Program-made: the position numbers and the translations under genes
Origin: Owenia fusiformis
Lineage: Eukaryota > Annelida > Polychaeta > Sabellida > Oweniidae
Direction of reading: 5' to 3'
Length of the DNA: 64,000 bases
Assembly: GCA_903813345.2 (NCBI GenBank)
Contig: CAIIXF020000012.1
Coordinates: 11,636,932 to 11,700,931 of the forward strand
Notes under the pieces: model-generated
Told to the model about the DNA's origin: nothing
The model's input: the letters and a program-made list of their open reading frames with translations, nothing else
Databases searched by the model: none
Part shown: positions 1 through 11,336 of the stretch, piece after piece
Layout: the number at the start of each line of letters is the position of its first letter
Position numbering within the stretch: the stretch's first letter is position 1

Positions 1-799
1 GAGATTAAATTGACTGAAATATTAAAGGTGGGATCAGACATAAAGAGCAATTTTGGTGAAAATTTTCTCTTATATAATAATCTTTTTCACTTATATCTCT
101 TGTCATGTATACATTTTCTATATTTTTAAAAACGTCATGCCTTATTTAAGGAAATACAGCATTTAAAAAGGCCAATATGGGATGTATAGACAAACCAGAA
201 TAGTAGAACTTTTGACATAATTTTCACAGATTCACTTATACTTACCCACAATGGCATAGGTTTTGTCTTGATCAACTGGTGTTGTGATATTTTTGTTTGC
301 ACAATACATTCTGAATGTACAATCCATGCTTTCTAGGTGCATCACATAAATCACCATTAGCACAAGTTCTTTATACTTTAACATATTGAAACCCTTGTTT
401 ATATTTGTATATATCACTTCATTTCATTTCTCAGTATTCCCATTATAAAGTTTTTAACAAATGTTATTTAAGTCAATTATTTATTCCTAGCCTAGATGCA
501 GCATCACATATCCTGTCTTATATTGATGGCCTTTCACAACTGTTTACATGTTTAAATGCTTGTTTTGTGTGATTTTGAATATTATATGAGGAAATTGACT
601 TCACCAGCTTTGTACATCTATTGAATATTGTGAAATTGGTTTTCCAGTTTTAAGTATATTATTTTACATCCTGGTTATACTTTTCAGTTTTTATCACACT
701 GAAAAAGTGCTATATATATTGCCATCATCTTGTGCTGATTGGCATGCATGTGTGCACCACATAAATCAATATTCGAGTAAAACTGCTTACATGTTGAAC

Positions 800-1440
800 T
801 TTAACTTTTTAGAGATGCAAGAACAGGCTTGTGCCAAGATTTGATTAGTTTTAAGGCATGCTGAGTAAATAACTTGGTGACCATTTTGAATTTTCCCATT
901 AATCTTTTCATCAAAATTCAAAAAAAACACTATTTAATTCAACTTGAAGATTTTTCAGATGAAATGATAGACAAGTGGAAAGATCTGATTAAGTTTATGG
1001 CTAAATTACATGGCCATAATTTTGAATCTTTTGTTAAATCAACCATTATGAACTTGCTTCAAATTGCTGATTACCTTTATTTAAATCATCTTAAAGTTTT
1101 CAGTAGCTCAAATATGACCTTTGATTTGGCCTTTGGTTGAGCTACAGTGACCTTTCGAAAGGTCTAAAAAGTTGATTCTTGGTTTCAAATTTATGTCAGC
1201 TTAATTACAGTGTATACTTAGTTCTTAAAGGTGAAATTTTCAAGGTCAGAGGTCAACATTATTAAACTAGGTCACAAACGATACTATATAAGTTTCTCAA
1301 AGTTCTCAAAGACTACAAATCAGTTCAAAATTCAGAAATCAAAATTCCAGAAAAACGCTAACCTGTTCAACTTGAAATTGTGCCAAAATCTGATTAGGTT
1401 TTGGACAACTTGGTAAATAACATTGTGACCTTTTTCTTTT
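800..1440. repeat. Diverged tandem duplication
   Basis: The stretch around 820-960 (gtgccaagatttgattag, then gagtaaataacttggtgacc, then a run ending in ttcaacttgaag) recurs in diverged form around 1320-1440 (ttcaacttgaaattgtgcc, then ctgattaggttttggac, then ggtaaataacattgtgacc). It looks like an old dispersed repeat present twice, with no coding potential. Confidence 0.4.
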
Positions 1441-2883
1441 CAAAATGCAATATTTATCACTGGGTCTTGTTCAAACTTTTTTTGAGAGTTTCTTGTGAGT
1501 AAATATTTATGTTACCGCTGAGTTCAAAAATAGTGCTAACTTAATACTTATTTGAATGATTCACACTTGAAATACAGATATTAAATGAAAGCTGACATTG
1601 ATGTCACCCTACATTGATGTCACCCTACACACAACCATGAGATAATTGAAATAAAGATTAGAAATAAAAAATCATGGCGAGGCAAATTGATACAAATAAT
1701 AATCCATATATCTCAACATCAAACTGACAGATCTTAGTCATAAAATTCCGATGTATAACGTGTATATTGGTAGTGCATGCATGAGAACTTCCCCATACTT
1801 TTATAAAACTAAATTGTTTCTTGTTTTTTGAAAAACAGAACTATTTATAATTGCTGTGGTTTATGAATTGAAACATTATAAATTGCTATAAAGGTGATCG
1901 CATTAGATGATTGAGTAGACAGAACTACAATTGAATAATGGTAATAACTTTGTAAATATCTAAGCATAAGCTCCAAAGGGAGGAGACTAAAACCCTTAAA
2001 GAAACCCAGCAAGAAAAGCAAACTCTTAGTTAAAACCTGTTGTAAGAAAAATAGACCCTATATATCCCAAAACCATGATCTAACGTGAAAAGAAATGGTG
2101 TCTAACACCCCCCCCCCCTTCCACCCAAACAAGAGTCAATCCAGGACCAGAACACCAATGGACATTTCATTCATACTGAAGTTATTACAATACATGTTGG
2201 AAAGAAAATGTAAAAATTGATTGCCAATACTCATAACATCAAAAATAGTTGTAGATACTAGTACTCATAAATGATAGAGCATTTCGTTTCAAATGATGTG
2301 GGATAGATGTAACCCAGTCTTGAAGTTCAAAGAAATAGTCAGCAGTCCATGACACACTTAAGAATTATAACAGTAAAATGTTTAATAGAACACAGTTCAA
2401 TTTACTCAGTACTGAAATTCTAAGTATTCACCATTTAAAGAAATGAAACTTCTATTCTTTGAAAATGTGAAAGTTCCTTCAACTCCAGTTGTCAGTTGAT
2501 ATCGTATAAGGAAGTGCAATGAAAAATATTGTTTACTCGTCATGATTTTCAACTGCTGTGTTATACTTTATGCCTTATTTTCAACCTGAATATGGTTACT
2601 GGCGCAGATTGTTTAAAACTGTTCAATTCTTTTCTTTCCTGTTTATGACCATCTTGGATTTCCAAGGTATGATGGAATATCAGGCTGATATTTCTGCCCA
2701 AAACCCTATTGATATGTCATAGATTGAGGATTCTGATGAATGATATATCATCTTATCCAGCCTACATTATGCTAATTCTTATGTATAAGGTAAATAAAAG
2801 CTGATCAGTCAACCTCATTAGTCAATAGTTAAGGGCCATTAACTATGGTTTAAAAGGAGTCTGACCTATGAGATCCTAGAGTA

Positions 2884-2945
2884 AAACAAACAAATCATCT
2901 GATCATCTGGTTTTAACATGCACCAATCAGATGGTTTGTTTGTTT
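2884..2945. repeat. Hairpin, 20-bp arms
   Basis: The left arm aaacaaacaaatcatctgat (2884-2903) is complementary, with one mismatch, to 2926-2945, leaving a 22-nt loop. It may be the remnant of a small foldback element. Confidence 0.6.
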
Positions 2946-3015
2946 TTCGGATAGAAAATACCTGATACCTGTGTGATAGAAAATCAAACTGGGAAACGAG
3001 TATGGTTTATGACAT

Positions 3016-3089
3016 AGAAGGTGATCAAGTAATGACTCTAGGTCTCCTTAGGAATCTACATAGTGTCATTACTTAGTGATCACCCTTCT
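3016..3089. repeat. Hairpin, about 21-25-bp arms
   Basis: agaaggtgatca..agtaatgac at 3016-3036 pairs with gtcattact..gtgatcacccttct at 3064-3089, with a small bulge. It lies 70 bp after the hairpin at 2884; together they may be MITE relics. Confidence 0.55.
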
Positions 3090-4801
3090 TATGTGGATTG
3101 TTTTTTGCAGTTATTTTCTTGTAATATTCTAAAAACAATAACTGTAAAAGTATCACTGTCATGCTCAGTATGACCCATCTCCAAATAACTATAGTCTTAC
3201 AAAATTGTGTTCAATTGATCAAAACTCAAATTCTTACCGAGATGTAACATATTTGCTCTATATTCCAATTATGAATCACAAAGAAAGACTGATGGAAAAT
3301 GCATATTATGTAAAGATAATGTAGATGACTCTATCCAACACAGACATGTTCTTTCTTTAACAAAGAAAGAACACACTTCTATTGTAAGTTACTAGACACA
3401 TGCAATGAGAATGTGTTAAATTATTTTATATCCTATACTTCGGAAATGAACTCTATTTAATGTTAGGTGATGATGTTCTTAGTCAATGGGGGCATGATCA
3501 ATTTTATATTGTAGATGGACTGGTAAAACCGTTTTTAACAAAGATTTTTAAACCTGACTTATAAGAACTATTTTAGATATTTTAATGATCATGAATGTAT
3601 TTAGGCTGGAGACGCACCTAAATATTTTTAGTGTACCACTGATATAAAAGTGTAGGTCTAAATAATAAATGAATAAATAAATAGGGCGCTGATTTCTACA
3701 AGGAGCCTTGGAATTTTATTCGTCCATGTTTTCAATAAAAATTCACATTTGCATATGTGTTTCAAATGTAGCTTTAATGTGCTTTTGAGAGTTGAAATGT
3801 TAGGTATTTATGATCAGAAAAAATCACGGTAGTTGTAAATTTTCAAATGAAACTATTTTCCCAAGTGTAGACATTAACGCAGGGATGAGCTGTAATGTGA
3901 AGGATATTTTGAATTTATGATTAATCGTTTTACTGCATAAAATAACTAGGGTATATTTGCTTTAAGTTCATGATGACATGGATTGTAGGTAGTTATATTT
4001 ACAAACAATATTATACAAATATTTAATTTGATTGTGACACTTTAACAAGATGATATTCCACTAGCCCTTTGGGCTTCATGGAATATCACTTGTGAAAAAT
4101 TCACAGGTATTCACCTCAATAGAATTAAATATTTGTTTTGTTATTCCCTGTTATATATTCCTCACTCACATTAATGGAATAACAAACTGTTGATGTCTAA
4201 TTAAGCATAACAATGTACTCCCGGGGATATATAAAATCAAAACTACACTAGACTAAGTTGTGAAGTCAAATATTGGATATCACTTGTTACATGTATTTCT
4301 CAGTCACGTGTAGGAATAAGACCAATCAGAGAGTGAGGAATATGACAGTGATATAATAATATAAGCTATTTTTTACAAATCATGATAAATTAATCCTTCA
4401 TTGATTAGAAACATTGATGACAAAGTTTCTTGTTTTTAAATCATGGCCTCTATGCCGAATCTATTCAGCCTATATAAGTCACATTTTCAACGGAAATTAA
4501 ATTCAAAGTTGATAAACAATTTTTAACACCACATTTTAGATGTAACTGTACATGTAATTTAGATTACGATATCATTTTGACTAAATTTTGAATATTTCAT
4601 GATGAAAATCAAGATCATTTCTACCTGCATCTAGTCCATTGCGTCATCAATCTTTAAAATAGCCACTGTAGATTTTTGTCTGTGGCAAAGAGGGAAAGTT
4701 TTTTAAAAATTGAAAAGGTCTATATACATAGAGGTTTATATACATGTAGTTGTTGTGTATACAGTAAGATTAATATTTAGTTTTTTTTTATATATTTGTA
4801 G

Positions 4802-4898
4802 TGGGGACCATGAGAAAGAGCTGGTTGATGGTGGATTTCTGGAGACACTGGCCACACTTCTGGTTGCAGTCTCCAATACTCAGGAACATAACATACAG
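4802..4898 (+). CDS. TMCO6: TMCO6-like armadillo protein, exon A (partial gene)
   Basis: First recognisable coding exon of a plus-strand gene. It follows the acceptor atatatttgtag and ends cag|gtgatg. It encodes 32 residues beginning GDHEKELVDGGFLETLATLL, typical amphipathic armadillo helices. Joined to exons B to E (phases 0, 1, 0, 0) it yields about 223 aa of continuous armadillo sequence up to a stop. The C-terminal exons resemble vertebrate TMCO6, an importin-alpha-related ARM protein of poorly known function, more than importin alpha itself: the usual importin-alpha WxxxN ladder is not evident. The N-terminal half, including any importin-beta-binding-like region, is not visible in the window. 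The TMCO6 assignment is from memory of the family, not from a search. Confidence 0.65.
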
Positions 4899-5369
4899 GT
4901 GATGTTACATTTGGCACTTCTGTAGTATGGGTCCTTCCTCTGATCTAGGGGTATGGTAATAATTAACTTAAGTGGTGTTTTTAACTTAATATATATTCAT
5001 ATACTTAGTAAGCGACTAATGCAAAGCATTGAATCTCCTAACTGCAATCCAAGATAAGTAGATGTTTGCTGTAGATGTTGCCTTTTAAGTTACAGCTAGT
5101 AGACTGTAGAATTTATTAAAGACACATAGTAATATGCATAACAGTAATTTTAGTGATACATGACAAAAGGGGAGAAATCAAATCTGGGGCAAAACAGACC
5201 ATCAGCAAGCTGGAGAGGTCACATTTGTATTCTACATATTTGTTGAGATTCTTAAATGTGGGTCAGAATTACAGTCAGTCATTCAATACAGGCTGCCAGA
5301 ATCGTTAGTAAAAGTGCAATTTGCAGAATCACAGGTCATGTTTGTATGAATAATTCGGTTATATTGCAG

Positions 5370-5538
5370 ATACTCACACCTGCCTTGAGATGTCTTGGTA
5401 ATGTTTGCAGCGGACCAAATGAAATTACCCAAAGAATCTGTCAAAATAAGGAGCTTGTACCAGCCCTTGGTAGATTCCTACATTCTGACCATCATCATGT
5501 AAGGAAAGAATGTCTCTGGGCCTTATCAAATATGACAG
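5370..5538 (+). CDS. TMCO6: TMCO6-like armadillo protein, exon B
   Basis: This 169-nt exon starts after the acceptor ttatattgcag in phase 0 and ends in phase 1 at ACAG|gttagt. It encodes an armadillo repeat starting ILTPALRCLGNVCSG and ending RKECLWALSNMTG; this arrangement (LRCL.N, then LW.L.N.T) is the main reason for choosing TMCO6. The reading frame hits TAG TAA immediately after the donor, so correct splicing here is essential. The last 67 nt of the exon plus the donor form the first unit of the 75-bp tandem array that follows, so this donor competes with ten nearly identical downstream donors. Confidence 0.75.
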
Positions 5539-6340
5539 GTTAGTAAAGATTCCTACATTCTGACCACCATCATGTAAAGAAAGAATGTCTCTGGGCCTTA
5601 TCTAATATGACAAGTTAGTAAAGATTCCAACATTCTGACCACTATCATGTAAGGAAAGAATGTCTCTGGGCCTTATCTAATATGACAGGTTAGTAAAGAT
5701 TCCTACATTCTGACCATCATCATGTAAGGAAAGAATGTCTCTGGGCTTTATCCAATATGACAGGTTAGTGAAAATTCATACATTCTGACCACCATCATGT
5801 AAGGAAAGAATGTCTCTTTGCTTTATCCAATATGACAGGTTAGTAAAAATTCATACATTCTGACCATTCTAAGGAAAGAATGTCTCTGGGCTTTATCCAA
5901 TATGACAGGTTAGTGAAGATTCATACATTCTGACCATCATCATGTAAGGAAAGAATGTCTCTGGGCCTTATCTAATATGACAGGTTAGTACAGATTCCTA
6001 CATTCTGACCATCACCATGTAAGGAAAGAATGTCTCTGGGCCTTATCTAATATGACAGGTTAGTACAGATTCCTACATTCTGACCATCATCATGTAAGGA
6101 ATGAATGTCTCTGGGCCTTATCTAATATGACAGGTTAGCAAAGATTCCTACATTCTGACCACTATCATGTAAGGAAAGAATGTCTCTAGGCCTTATCAAA
6201 TATGACAGGTTAGTAACGATTCATACATTCTGACCATCATCATGTAAGGAAAGAATGTCTCTAGGCCTTATCAAATATGACAGGTTAGTAACGATTCATA
6301 CATTCTGACTATCATTACTTAAAGAAAAAATTCCCTTGAT
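5472..6340 (+). repeat. 75-bp tandem array of an exon end plus splice donor, 11 units and a remnant
   Basis: Units start at 5472, 5547, 5622, 5697, 5772, 5847, 5917, 5992, 6067, 6142 and 6217, with a decayed twelfth from 6292. All are 75 bp except the sixth (5847-5916, 70 bp, a 5-bp deletion). Unit 1 is the real 3' end of exon B with its donor; units 2 to 11 lie in the intron. Each keeps the donor core gttagt (the base before it is G in all but unit 2, where it is A; unit 9 reads gttagc). The period is 25 codons, but each unit carries in-frame TAG TAA (or TAG plus a variant codon) after the donor, so use of any later donor would give a premature stop. Confidence 0.95.
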
Positions 6341-6805
6341 ATACAGGTATCAACCACACATATATATTATTGAAGACACAACACAACTTTGTTCATGATA
6401 TCACTAATTTACATTCAAAATGGCCATTGCCTTTACACCAGTATCACTCATGGTATCTGCATTAAATGTTTTGTGTGGGCTCAATTATAGAGTGGTTACT
6501 GAAGAGTTCTACATTCTGACCATTCTTCTACAATTTATGTACCTAGTGCTTCACAATTTTATGAGTTTTTCCACTATTTTGTGATGACATACGAATTGTT
6601 ATAGCAAATGTTCTTACACAGGCATTAATTTGTTGAAATTGCTCTCCAGTGGTGACATATCCAATGACATCTTCCAAGGTCGTTAAATGAAATTGAATTT
6701 GATTTTACGTTAGTATTTGCATACTTTATATTGACATTGTTTATTAACACCATGCCAACAAACACAAATATTTATACTATCTATATTTATTTAATATACT
6801 TCTAG

Positions 6806-6897
6806 GTGACACTAGCGTATGTCAGAGTGTGCTTGATCATGGCCTTCTTGCTCCGATCATAGCACTACTGGGGACATCTTTTGATATTAAAAGAGAA
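6806..6897 (+). CDS. TMCO6: TMCO6-like armadillo protein, exon C
   Basis: Acceptor tatacttctag, donor GAA|gtaagt, 92 nt, entering in phase 1 and leaving in phase 0, which matches exons B and D. It encodes GDTSVCQSVLDHGLLAPIIA and the following LLGTSFDIKRE, the second and third helices of one armadillo repeat and the start of the next. Confidence 0.75.
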
Positions 6898-7395
6898 GTA
6901 AGTGTGATTGCACAATTTTAGTCATTATATTCCATATGCAATATGATTTATTCAATAGATCAATCAAGTAGCAATTAACAAGTCATGCCCCTAACACAGA
7001 CAAAATGCACTGAGGGGATTGTGCCATCATGATAGCCCTGCTGACTCTTCCAAAGGGCAGATAAGAGGGGCTCTGCCACACCAGAATGAGATTGTACTAT
7101 TTTTGCAAGAATATTTGAGAATTTGCAAGATTTATATTTCCATGAAAAAGTTAAATCAATTAAAAGCACTTGAAAAATAAATTACAGTGTAATTTATTGA
7201 TTAATTGCTATATGAATAATCCCAAAGCATTTTCTTGCAACATCTTGTTCCTCCGCTCCACGCATTTTATTCATTTTAGGGGCATGCTACTTTCTTTTTG
7301 TTTAAAGTTATTGTAGATATACACAATCAATTGATTTTGATTTTCTAGTTTCAAAAAGAAAATTGAATTAAACAAATTGTATAATTTATGAGATA

Positions 7396-7835
7396 CTGTA
7401 CGCCCGGTATTATTCGCGTGCGATTTAGTTTCGCGCTTTACGCGAGGGTGTTAAAATCGCGAAAATTTATCACCTCGAAATTGCCAATTAAATCCCCGGG
7501 AATTTGTTTTTACCCGGGGCTCTGATGCATTTCGGTAAAGTTATTATGGGAGCCACGCACTTTTGCTTTAATATTAAAAATGACGATGCAATAGAGGTTG
7601 ATATGCAGCTTGCCGATGATAAATATCCCAGTTATTGTAAATCTCATCCAAATATGAGGTAAGTGCAATTACTGTACATCTAACTTAATTTACACACGAG
7701 TAGCTCGAGAATTCCTGGAATAGTAATGATAAATAATAGTAATGAATTTCAAACTTGTGAAATTCGCGAAATTTAATAGCCGCGAAATAGTGTTTTTCGC
7801 GAAATTAAATCTCGCGAATAATACCGGGCGTACAG
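7396..7835. mobile_element. MITE with TA target duplication (Tc1/mariner-type ends)
   Basis: This 440-bp element has terminal inverted repeats: ctgtacgcccggtattattc at the left is the exact complement of the right end, which finishes gaataataccgggcgtacag. It is flanked by TA at 7394-7395 and 7836-7837. The body is rich in cgcgaaa/tttcgcg. It has no reading frame, so it is non-autonomous. It lies in intron C-D of the TMCO6-like gene. Confidence 0.85.
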
Positions 7836-7884
7836 TATAAGTGTTACCTGCCCCTGAGATTTTTTGTTTTTTCTGATATTCTAG

Positions 7885-8031
7885 GCCATTTACTGTCTTT
7901 GTAATCTAGCCTATAAGGGTCATAACTAATTCACAAGCTATTTGTAGCCATTGAGAATATATTCCTTGTTATATTTTAGGCCGTTTACTGTCTTTGTAAC
8001 CTAGCCTATCAGGGCCCTAACTTTAATTCAC
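7885..8031 (+). pseudogene. Two decoy copies of the exon D acceptor and exon start
   Basis: Two tandem copies, 95 bp apart, of the acceptor and first ~48 nt of exon D. Copy 1 begins at 7885 after gatattctag and copy 2 at 7980 after atattttag. Copy 2 still reads AVYCLCNLAYQGPNF in the right frame and phase, then runs to a stop in the Penelope-like element at about 8091. Copy 1 hits TAA after ~14 codons. Neither has the donor end of exon D, so they are partial exons. They could act as decoy acceptors for exon C. Confidence 0.85.
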
Positions 8032-8210
8032 ATGATATTTGTGGCCCATGTGACTGTATTTTTTATCCCATCGAACGAAGTTCGGAGGGATAAAGGGAAC
8101 ACTTCCGTCCGTCAGAAGAAATAAAGAAAGGAATAGATGAATATGCAATAAGTTGGACAAAAAATGAAAAAGTTTCAAAAGTATACTTAAATGAATGGAA
8201 AAATACTGTA

Positions 8211-9668
8211 ATGGAAAAGGTTAAACAAAAGATTGAGTTACTTCAAAATACAAAATTTAGACATATTAAAAATCCAAAGCAGACACTAAAGGACCATAAT
8301 GCTATGGAAGAACTCAATCAACTCAAGGAAAAATATGCCATTGTACCTATTGATAAGGCAGCAAATAATATTGGGTTTATGTGCAAACAATACTACATAA
8401 AGAAGATTAAAGAGGAAATTGGGAGTGACACCTATCAAAGGATAGAAGATAAAGGAGAAGAAGATATAGTGGAGGAAATCAAAGAGACAATGAAAACAAA
8501 ATTCAAGATTGAACCGGGAGAAGAACAAAATATTATACCAAGGATTCATCTTACAATTAAAATGCATAAACAGCCAATTAAATTTAGATATATCATTGGC
8601 TCAAAGAAAAGTTCTGTAAAACCAGCTGCCAAAAAACTGACCAAAATTCTTAAACTAGTGCAATATACTAACAAAAGATACTGTGAGAAGATTAAGGATT
8701 ATACAGGTGCCAATAGGATGTGGATCAGTGACAATAACCAAAATATGTTAGATAACATTAAAAGTGTAAATTTAAGGAACGGGGCAAGAAACATAGCCTC
8801 GTATGATTTCTCTACACTATACACAAAGATTAATCTAACTGACATAAAGGAAAAACTGAAATGGGTGATAGATAAAGCCTTCAGAGGAGGAACTAACCAA
8901 AAGATAACAGTAGGTGGAGATGAAGCCAAATGGGGTGGAAAGGCGGATAATAAAAAGGCATATACCAAAGGAGAGTGCAATGATCTAGTGGATTTCATCG
9001 TGGATACAGCCTACTTTAAAGCAGGGAAATCAATTCTAAGACAGAAAATTGGAATACCGATGGGAATCGATCCGGCGCCATATATGGCAAACCTATACTT
9101 ATACAGTTATGAATTTCAAGCCATTGAGAAAATGTATAGGGAAGACTACTCCAAAGTACTAAAATATGCTAAAACTACAAGATTCATCGATGATTTATGT
9201 ACTATAAACAACGACGGAGAAATGGAGACTGATATGAAAAACATCTATCCTGAAGAACTAGTGTTAAACAAGGAAAATGAGAAGGATACAGAAACAACTT
9301 TTCTGGACATACAAATGAAAATAGTAAATAAACAAATCACTACAAAACTATACGACAAAAGGGAAAACTTCAATTTCCAAATAGTCTCATATCCTGATCT
9401 ATCTGGAAATATTCCTAGAAACCAATCTTATGGAATATTTATATCACAAATAATAAGGATTTCAAGAATCTGCAGTCAACTGGAAGATGCAACAAACAGA
9501 GTTACCAGCCTGGGAAATAAACTACAATGTCAAGGCTACAGGAGCAACATACTAAATTCGTATACTAAGAAAGCTATAACAAGAAATAAATGGATATGTA
9601 CTAAATACAATATGCAGGAGAATATCATCATGAAGGACTGGAAAATTAATGAGAGAAGAGAACATTAA
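8211..9668 (+). CDS. Penelope-like element reverse transcriptase
   Basis: A 485-residue frame, much the longest uninterrupted one on the plus strand. The region around residues 35-70 has the family's VPIDKAANNIGF...YYI segment. SYDFSTLYTKI (about 199-209) holds the first catalytic Asp, GIPMGIDPAPYMANLYLYSY (about 282-301) is the next RT motif, and RFIDDL (about 324-329) carries the paired Asp of the active site; FLDIQMKI and YGIFISQIIRISRIC follow. This is the RT core of Penelope-like elements. No GIY-YIG endonuclease is seen after it: the frame ends about 60 residues past the RT. Codons stay open upstream of the ATG for some distance, so the start is arbitrary and the N-terminus is probably truncated. 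The frame is intact, suggesting a fairly recent copy. Confidence 0.85.
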   Translation: MEKVKQKIELLQNTKFRHIKNPKQTLKDHNAMEELNQLKEKYAIVPIDKAANNIGFMCKQYYIKKIKEEIGSDTYQRIEDKGEEDIVEEIKETMKTKFKIEPGEEQNIIPRIHLTIKMHKQPIKFRYIIGSKKSSVKPAAKKLTKILKLVQYTNKRYCEKIKDYTGANRMWISDNNQNMLDNIKSVNLRNGARNIASYDFSTLYTKINLTDIKEKLKWVIDKAFRGGTNQKITVGGDEAKWGGKADNKKAYTKGECNDLVDFIVDTAYFKAGKSILRQKIGIPMGIDPAPYMANLYLYSYEFQAIEKMYREDYSKVLKYAKTTRFIDDLCTINNDGEMETDMKNIYPEELVLNKENEKDTETTFLDIQMKIVNKQITTKLYDKRENFNFQIVSYPDLSGNIPRNQSYGIFISQIIRISRICSQLEDATNRVTSLGNKLQCQGYRSNILNSYTKKAITRNKWICTKYNMQENIIMKDWKINERREH

Positions 9669-9904
9669 CAAATGAATATGAAACAGTATCTTCTCCGCAA
9701 AGAGGGTAAACTAAGATGACAAATCAGCATAAGACCAACAGTAAGGGGAAGGGGAGAGTTTTCCGGCCGGATCAAAACGTTTAACCCACCTATGCGCAGT
9801 CTCAAGTCTGTGGACCCTGAAGAAAGATAAGTAACATCGCAATCAAATCAAGACAAAGAAAGAAGAAAATGAATGAAGAAACCAATGCAGCAACAACAAA
9901 TGAC

Positions 9905-9955
9905 GTCCGTCCGTCCGTCTGTCCGTCCGTCCGTCTGTCCGTCCGTCCGTCCGGG
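9905..9955. repeat. GTCC/GTCT microsatellite
   Basis: About 12 copies of a 4-bp unit (gtcc with interspersed gtct) inside the 3' part of the Penelope-like element. The frames covering it are repeat translations, not genes. Confidence 0.9.
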
Positions 9956-10259
9956 CAATAACTCAAATACCGCTGGCCCGATTTTGTTCATATTTTGTAT
10001 ACATATACCCAATTGGGGTAGAAGTTCTGCTCGAAAACCGATTTTCAAAATAGCTGCTCAAAAAAAAATTGCAGCCATTTTAGTGCCGATTTTACAGTAA
10101 TTTATGTACTGCATATAAAACTGTAATAGCAATATGTTTTAATTGTAAAAAAGTTATATGAAACATTGATTTAGCTAGAAATGTAAATATAGAAGAAATA
10201 CATGGCAGCCATCTTGAAAAATGTCTGCCTTTGCACATCATTTTACGATTTTTGCTGTA

Positions 10260-10920
10260 ACTTGAAAAGTAGTGGAGCGATTTTGTTCATATTTGGTATG
10301 TGAATACTGCATGGCACAATGTCTAATGACATTTTGGGTAGTAGGCGGCCATTTTGAAAAATGGCCGCCATTTTTACGTGTGTTATTTAACATTTTTTAC
10401 TGTAAGTCAGAAAGTAGTGGAGCGATTTTGTTCATATTCGGTATGTGAATACTTTAAGCATGGCACAATGTCTAGTGACATTTTGGGTAGTAGGCGGCCA
10501 TTTTGAAAAATGGCCACCATTTTTACGTGTGTTATTTTACATTTTTTATTATAACTCAAAAAGTAATAGAGCGATTTTGTTCATACTTTATATGTTAATA
10601 CTATAAGCATGGCACACTGTCTAATGACACTTTGGGTATACGTTTTTTACTATAACTTGTAAAGTAGTGGAGCGATTTTGTTCATATTTGATATGTGAAT
10701 ACTTTTAAGCATGCCACATTGTCTAATAAAACTTTGGGGAGTAGTCGGCCATTTGGAAAAATGGCCACCCTTTTTATGTGTGTTATTTTACATTTTTTAT
10801 TATAACTCAAAAAGTAATAGAGCGATTTTGTTCATATTTGATATGTGAATACTCATAAGGATTGCATACTGTCTTATGAAATTTTGGGTTGTAAGCGGCC
10901 ATTTTAAAAAATGGCCAAAG
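10260..10920 (+). repeat. ~148-bp direct repeats in the 3' part of the retroelement
   Basis: The phrase agcgattttgttcatattt and its variants recurs at about 10277, 10423, 10571, 10672 and 10822, each followed by tatgtgaatac, then tgtctaatgac and ggccattttgaaaaatggcc. Spacing is 146-150 bp except one shortened unit of about 101 bp. No coding frame. Confidence 0.8.
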
Positions 10921-11168
10921 AATTTAAGAATTTTATATGTGGCTACTTATAAGCATATTACTTCTTCTGATGACAACTTGGCTAGTGATCAACCATTTTG
11001 AAAATGGTGGCCTTTCTTATGGGTGTTATTTTATGATATTTGCTATTATTTCAAATGTAAAAATGCCAGCCATTTCTGTTCGATGGGATTCGCTACGCTT
11101 TGGCGTTGCCGTTGTTCTGGTTGTTATTATATTTTTAGCTGTTAATTGTATTCTTTGTTTTATTTAAG

Positions 11169-11336
11169 GCTGTTTACTGTCTTTGTAACTTAGCCTATCA
11201 GGGTCCTAACTTCTGTCAAGAGATGTTAAAAGCTGGTGTCGTACAAGGAGTTGTCCCTCTACTCAAGTCCACTGATATAGATGTCACTCATGTGTCTTTG
11301 TCTTTCGTTGAGATGATGCTCCGACTCACTGATAAT
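11169..11336 (+). CDS. TMCO6: TMCO6-like armadillo protein, exon D
   Basis: A 168-nt phase 0/0 exon after the acceptor tttatttaag, ending GATAAT|gtaagt. It reads AVYCLCNLAYQGPNFCQEML, then KAGVVQGVVPLLK and ends VEMMLRLTDN. The AV.CLCN.A...PN.CQ.ML pattern is an armadillo repeat and the best match to the TMCO6 C-terminal region. Its acceptor and first ~48 nt are duplicated at 7885 and 7980; the Penelope-like element separates those copies from this one. Confidence 0.75.

Larger units (their letters stand above)
1..4801. other. Intron or upstream region, no exon recognised
   Basis: No coding exon could be supported before the first TMCO6-like exon at 4802. Small reading frames near 232-417, 874-1140 and 1231-1416 are AT-rich, low in complexity and match no family I know. 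The stretch is probably upstream intron of the TMCO6-like gene, because the first recognisable exon already encodes the middle of the armadillo fold. It holds two hairpins at 2.9 and 3.05 kb and a diverged duplication at 0.8-1.4 kb. Confidence 0.5.
8060..11110 (+). mobile_element. Penelope-like retroelement insertion with 3' repeats
   Basis: An insertion splits the tandem exon D copies. The left edge reads ttatcccatcgaacgaag then ttcggagggata; near the right edge (about 11079) is ttcgatgggattcgctacg, partly inverted relative to the left edge. The body carries the reverse transcriptase (8211-9668), a gtccgtccgtct microsatellite (9905-9955) and a block of ~148-bp direct repeats (10.26-10.92 kb). 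I could not define target-site duplications, so the ends are approximate. Confidence 0.65.

Noticed and set aside
481-570. Possible exon after ttattcctag
   Set aside because: About 26 open codons after an acceptor-like site, but no donor and no armadillo-like pattern; not enough to call.
8286-8998. Minus-strand frames of 93 and 99 codons
   Set aside because: Antisense shadows of the Penelope-like reverse transcriptase.
9848-10100. Short frames over the gtccgtcc microsatellite
   Set aside because: Translations of a 4-bp repeat.
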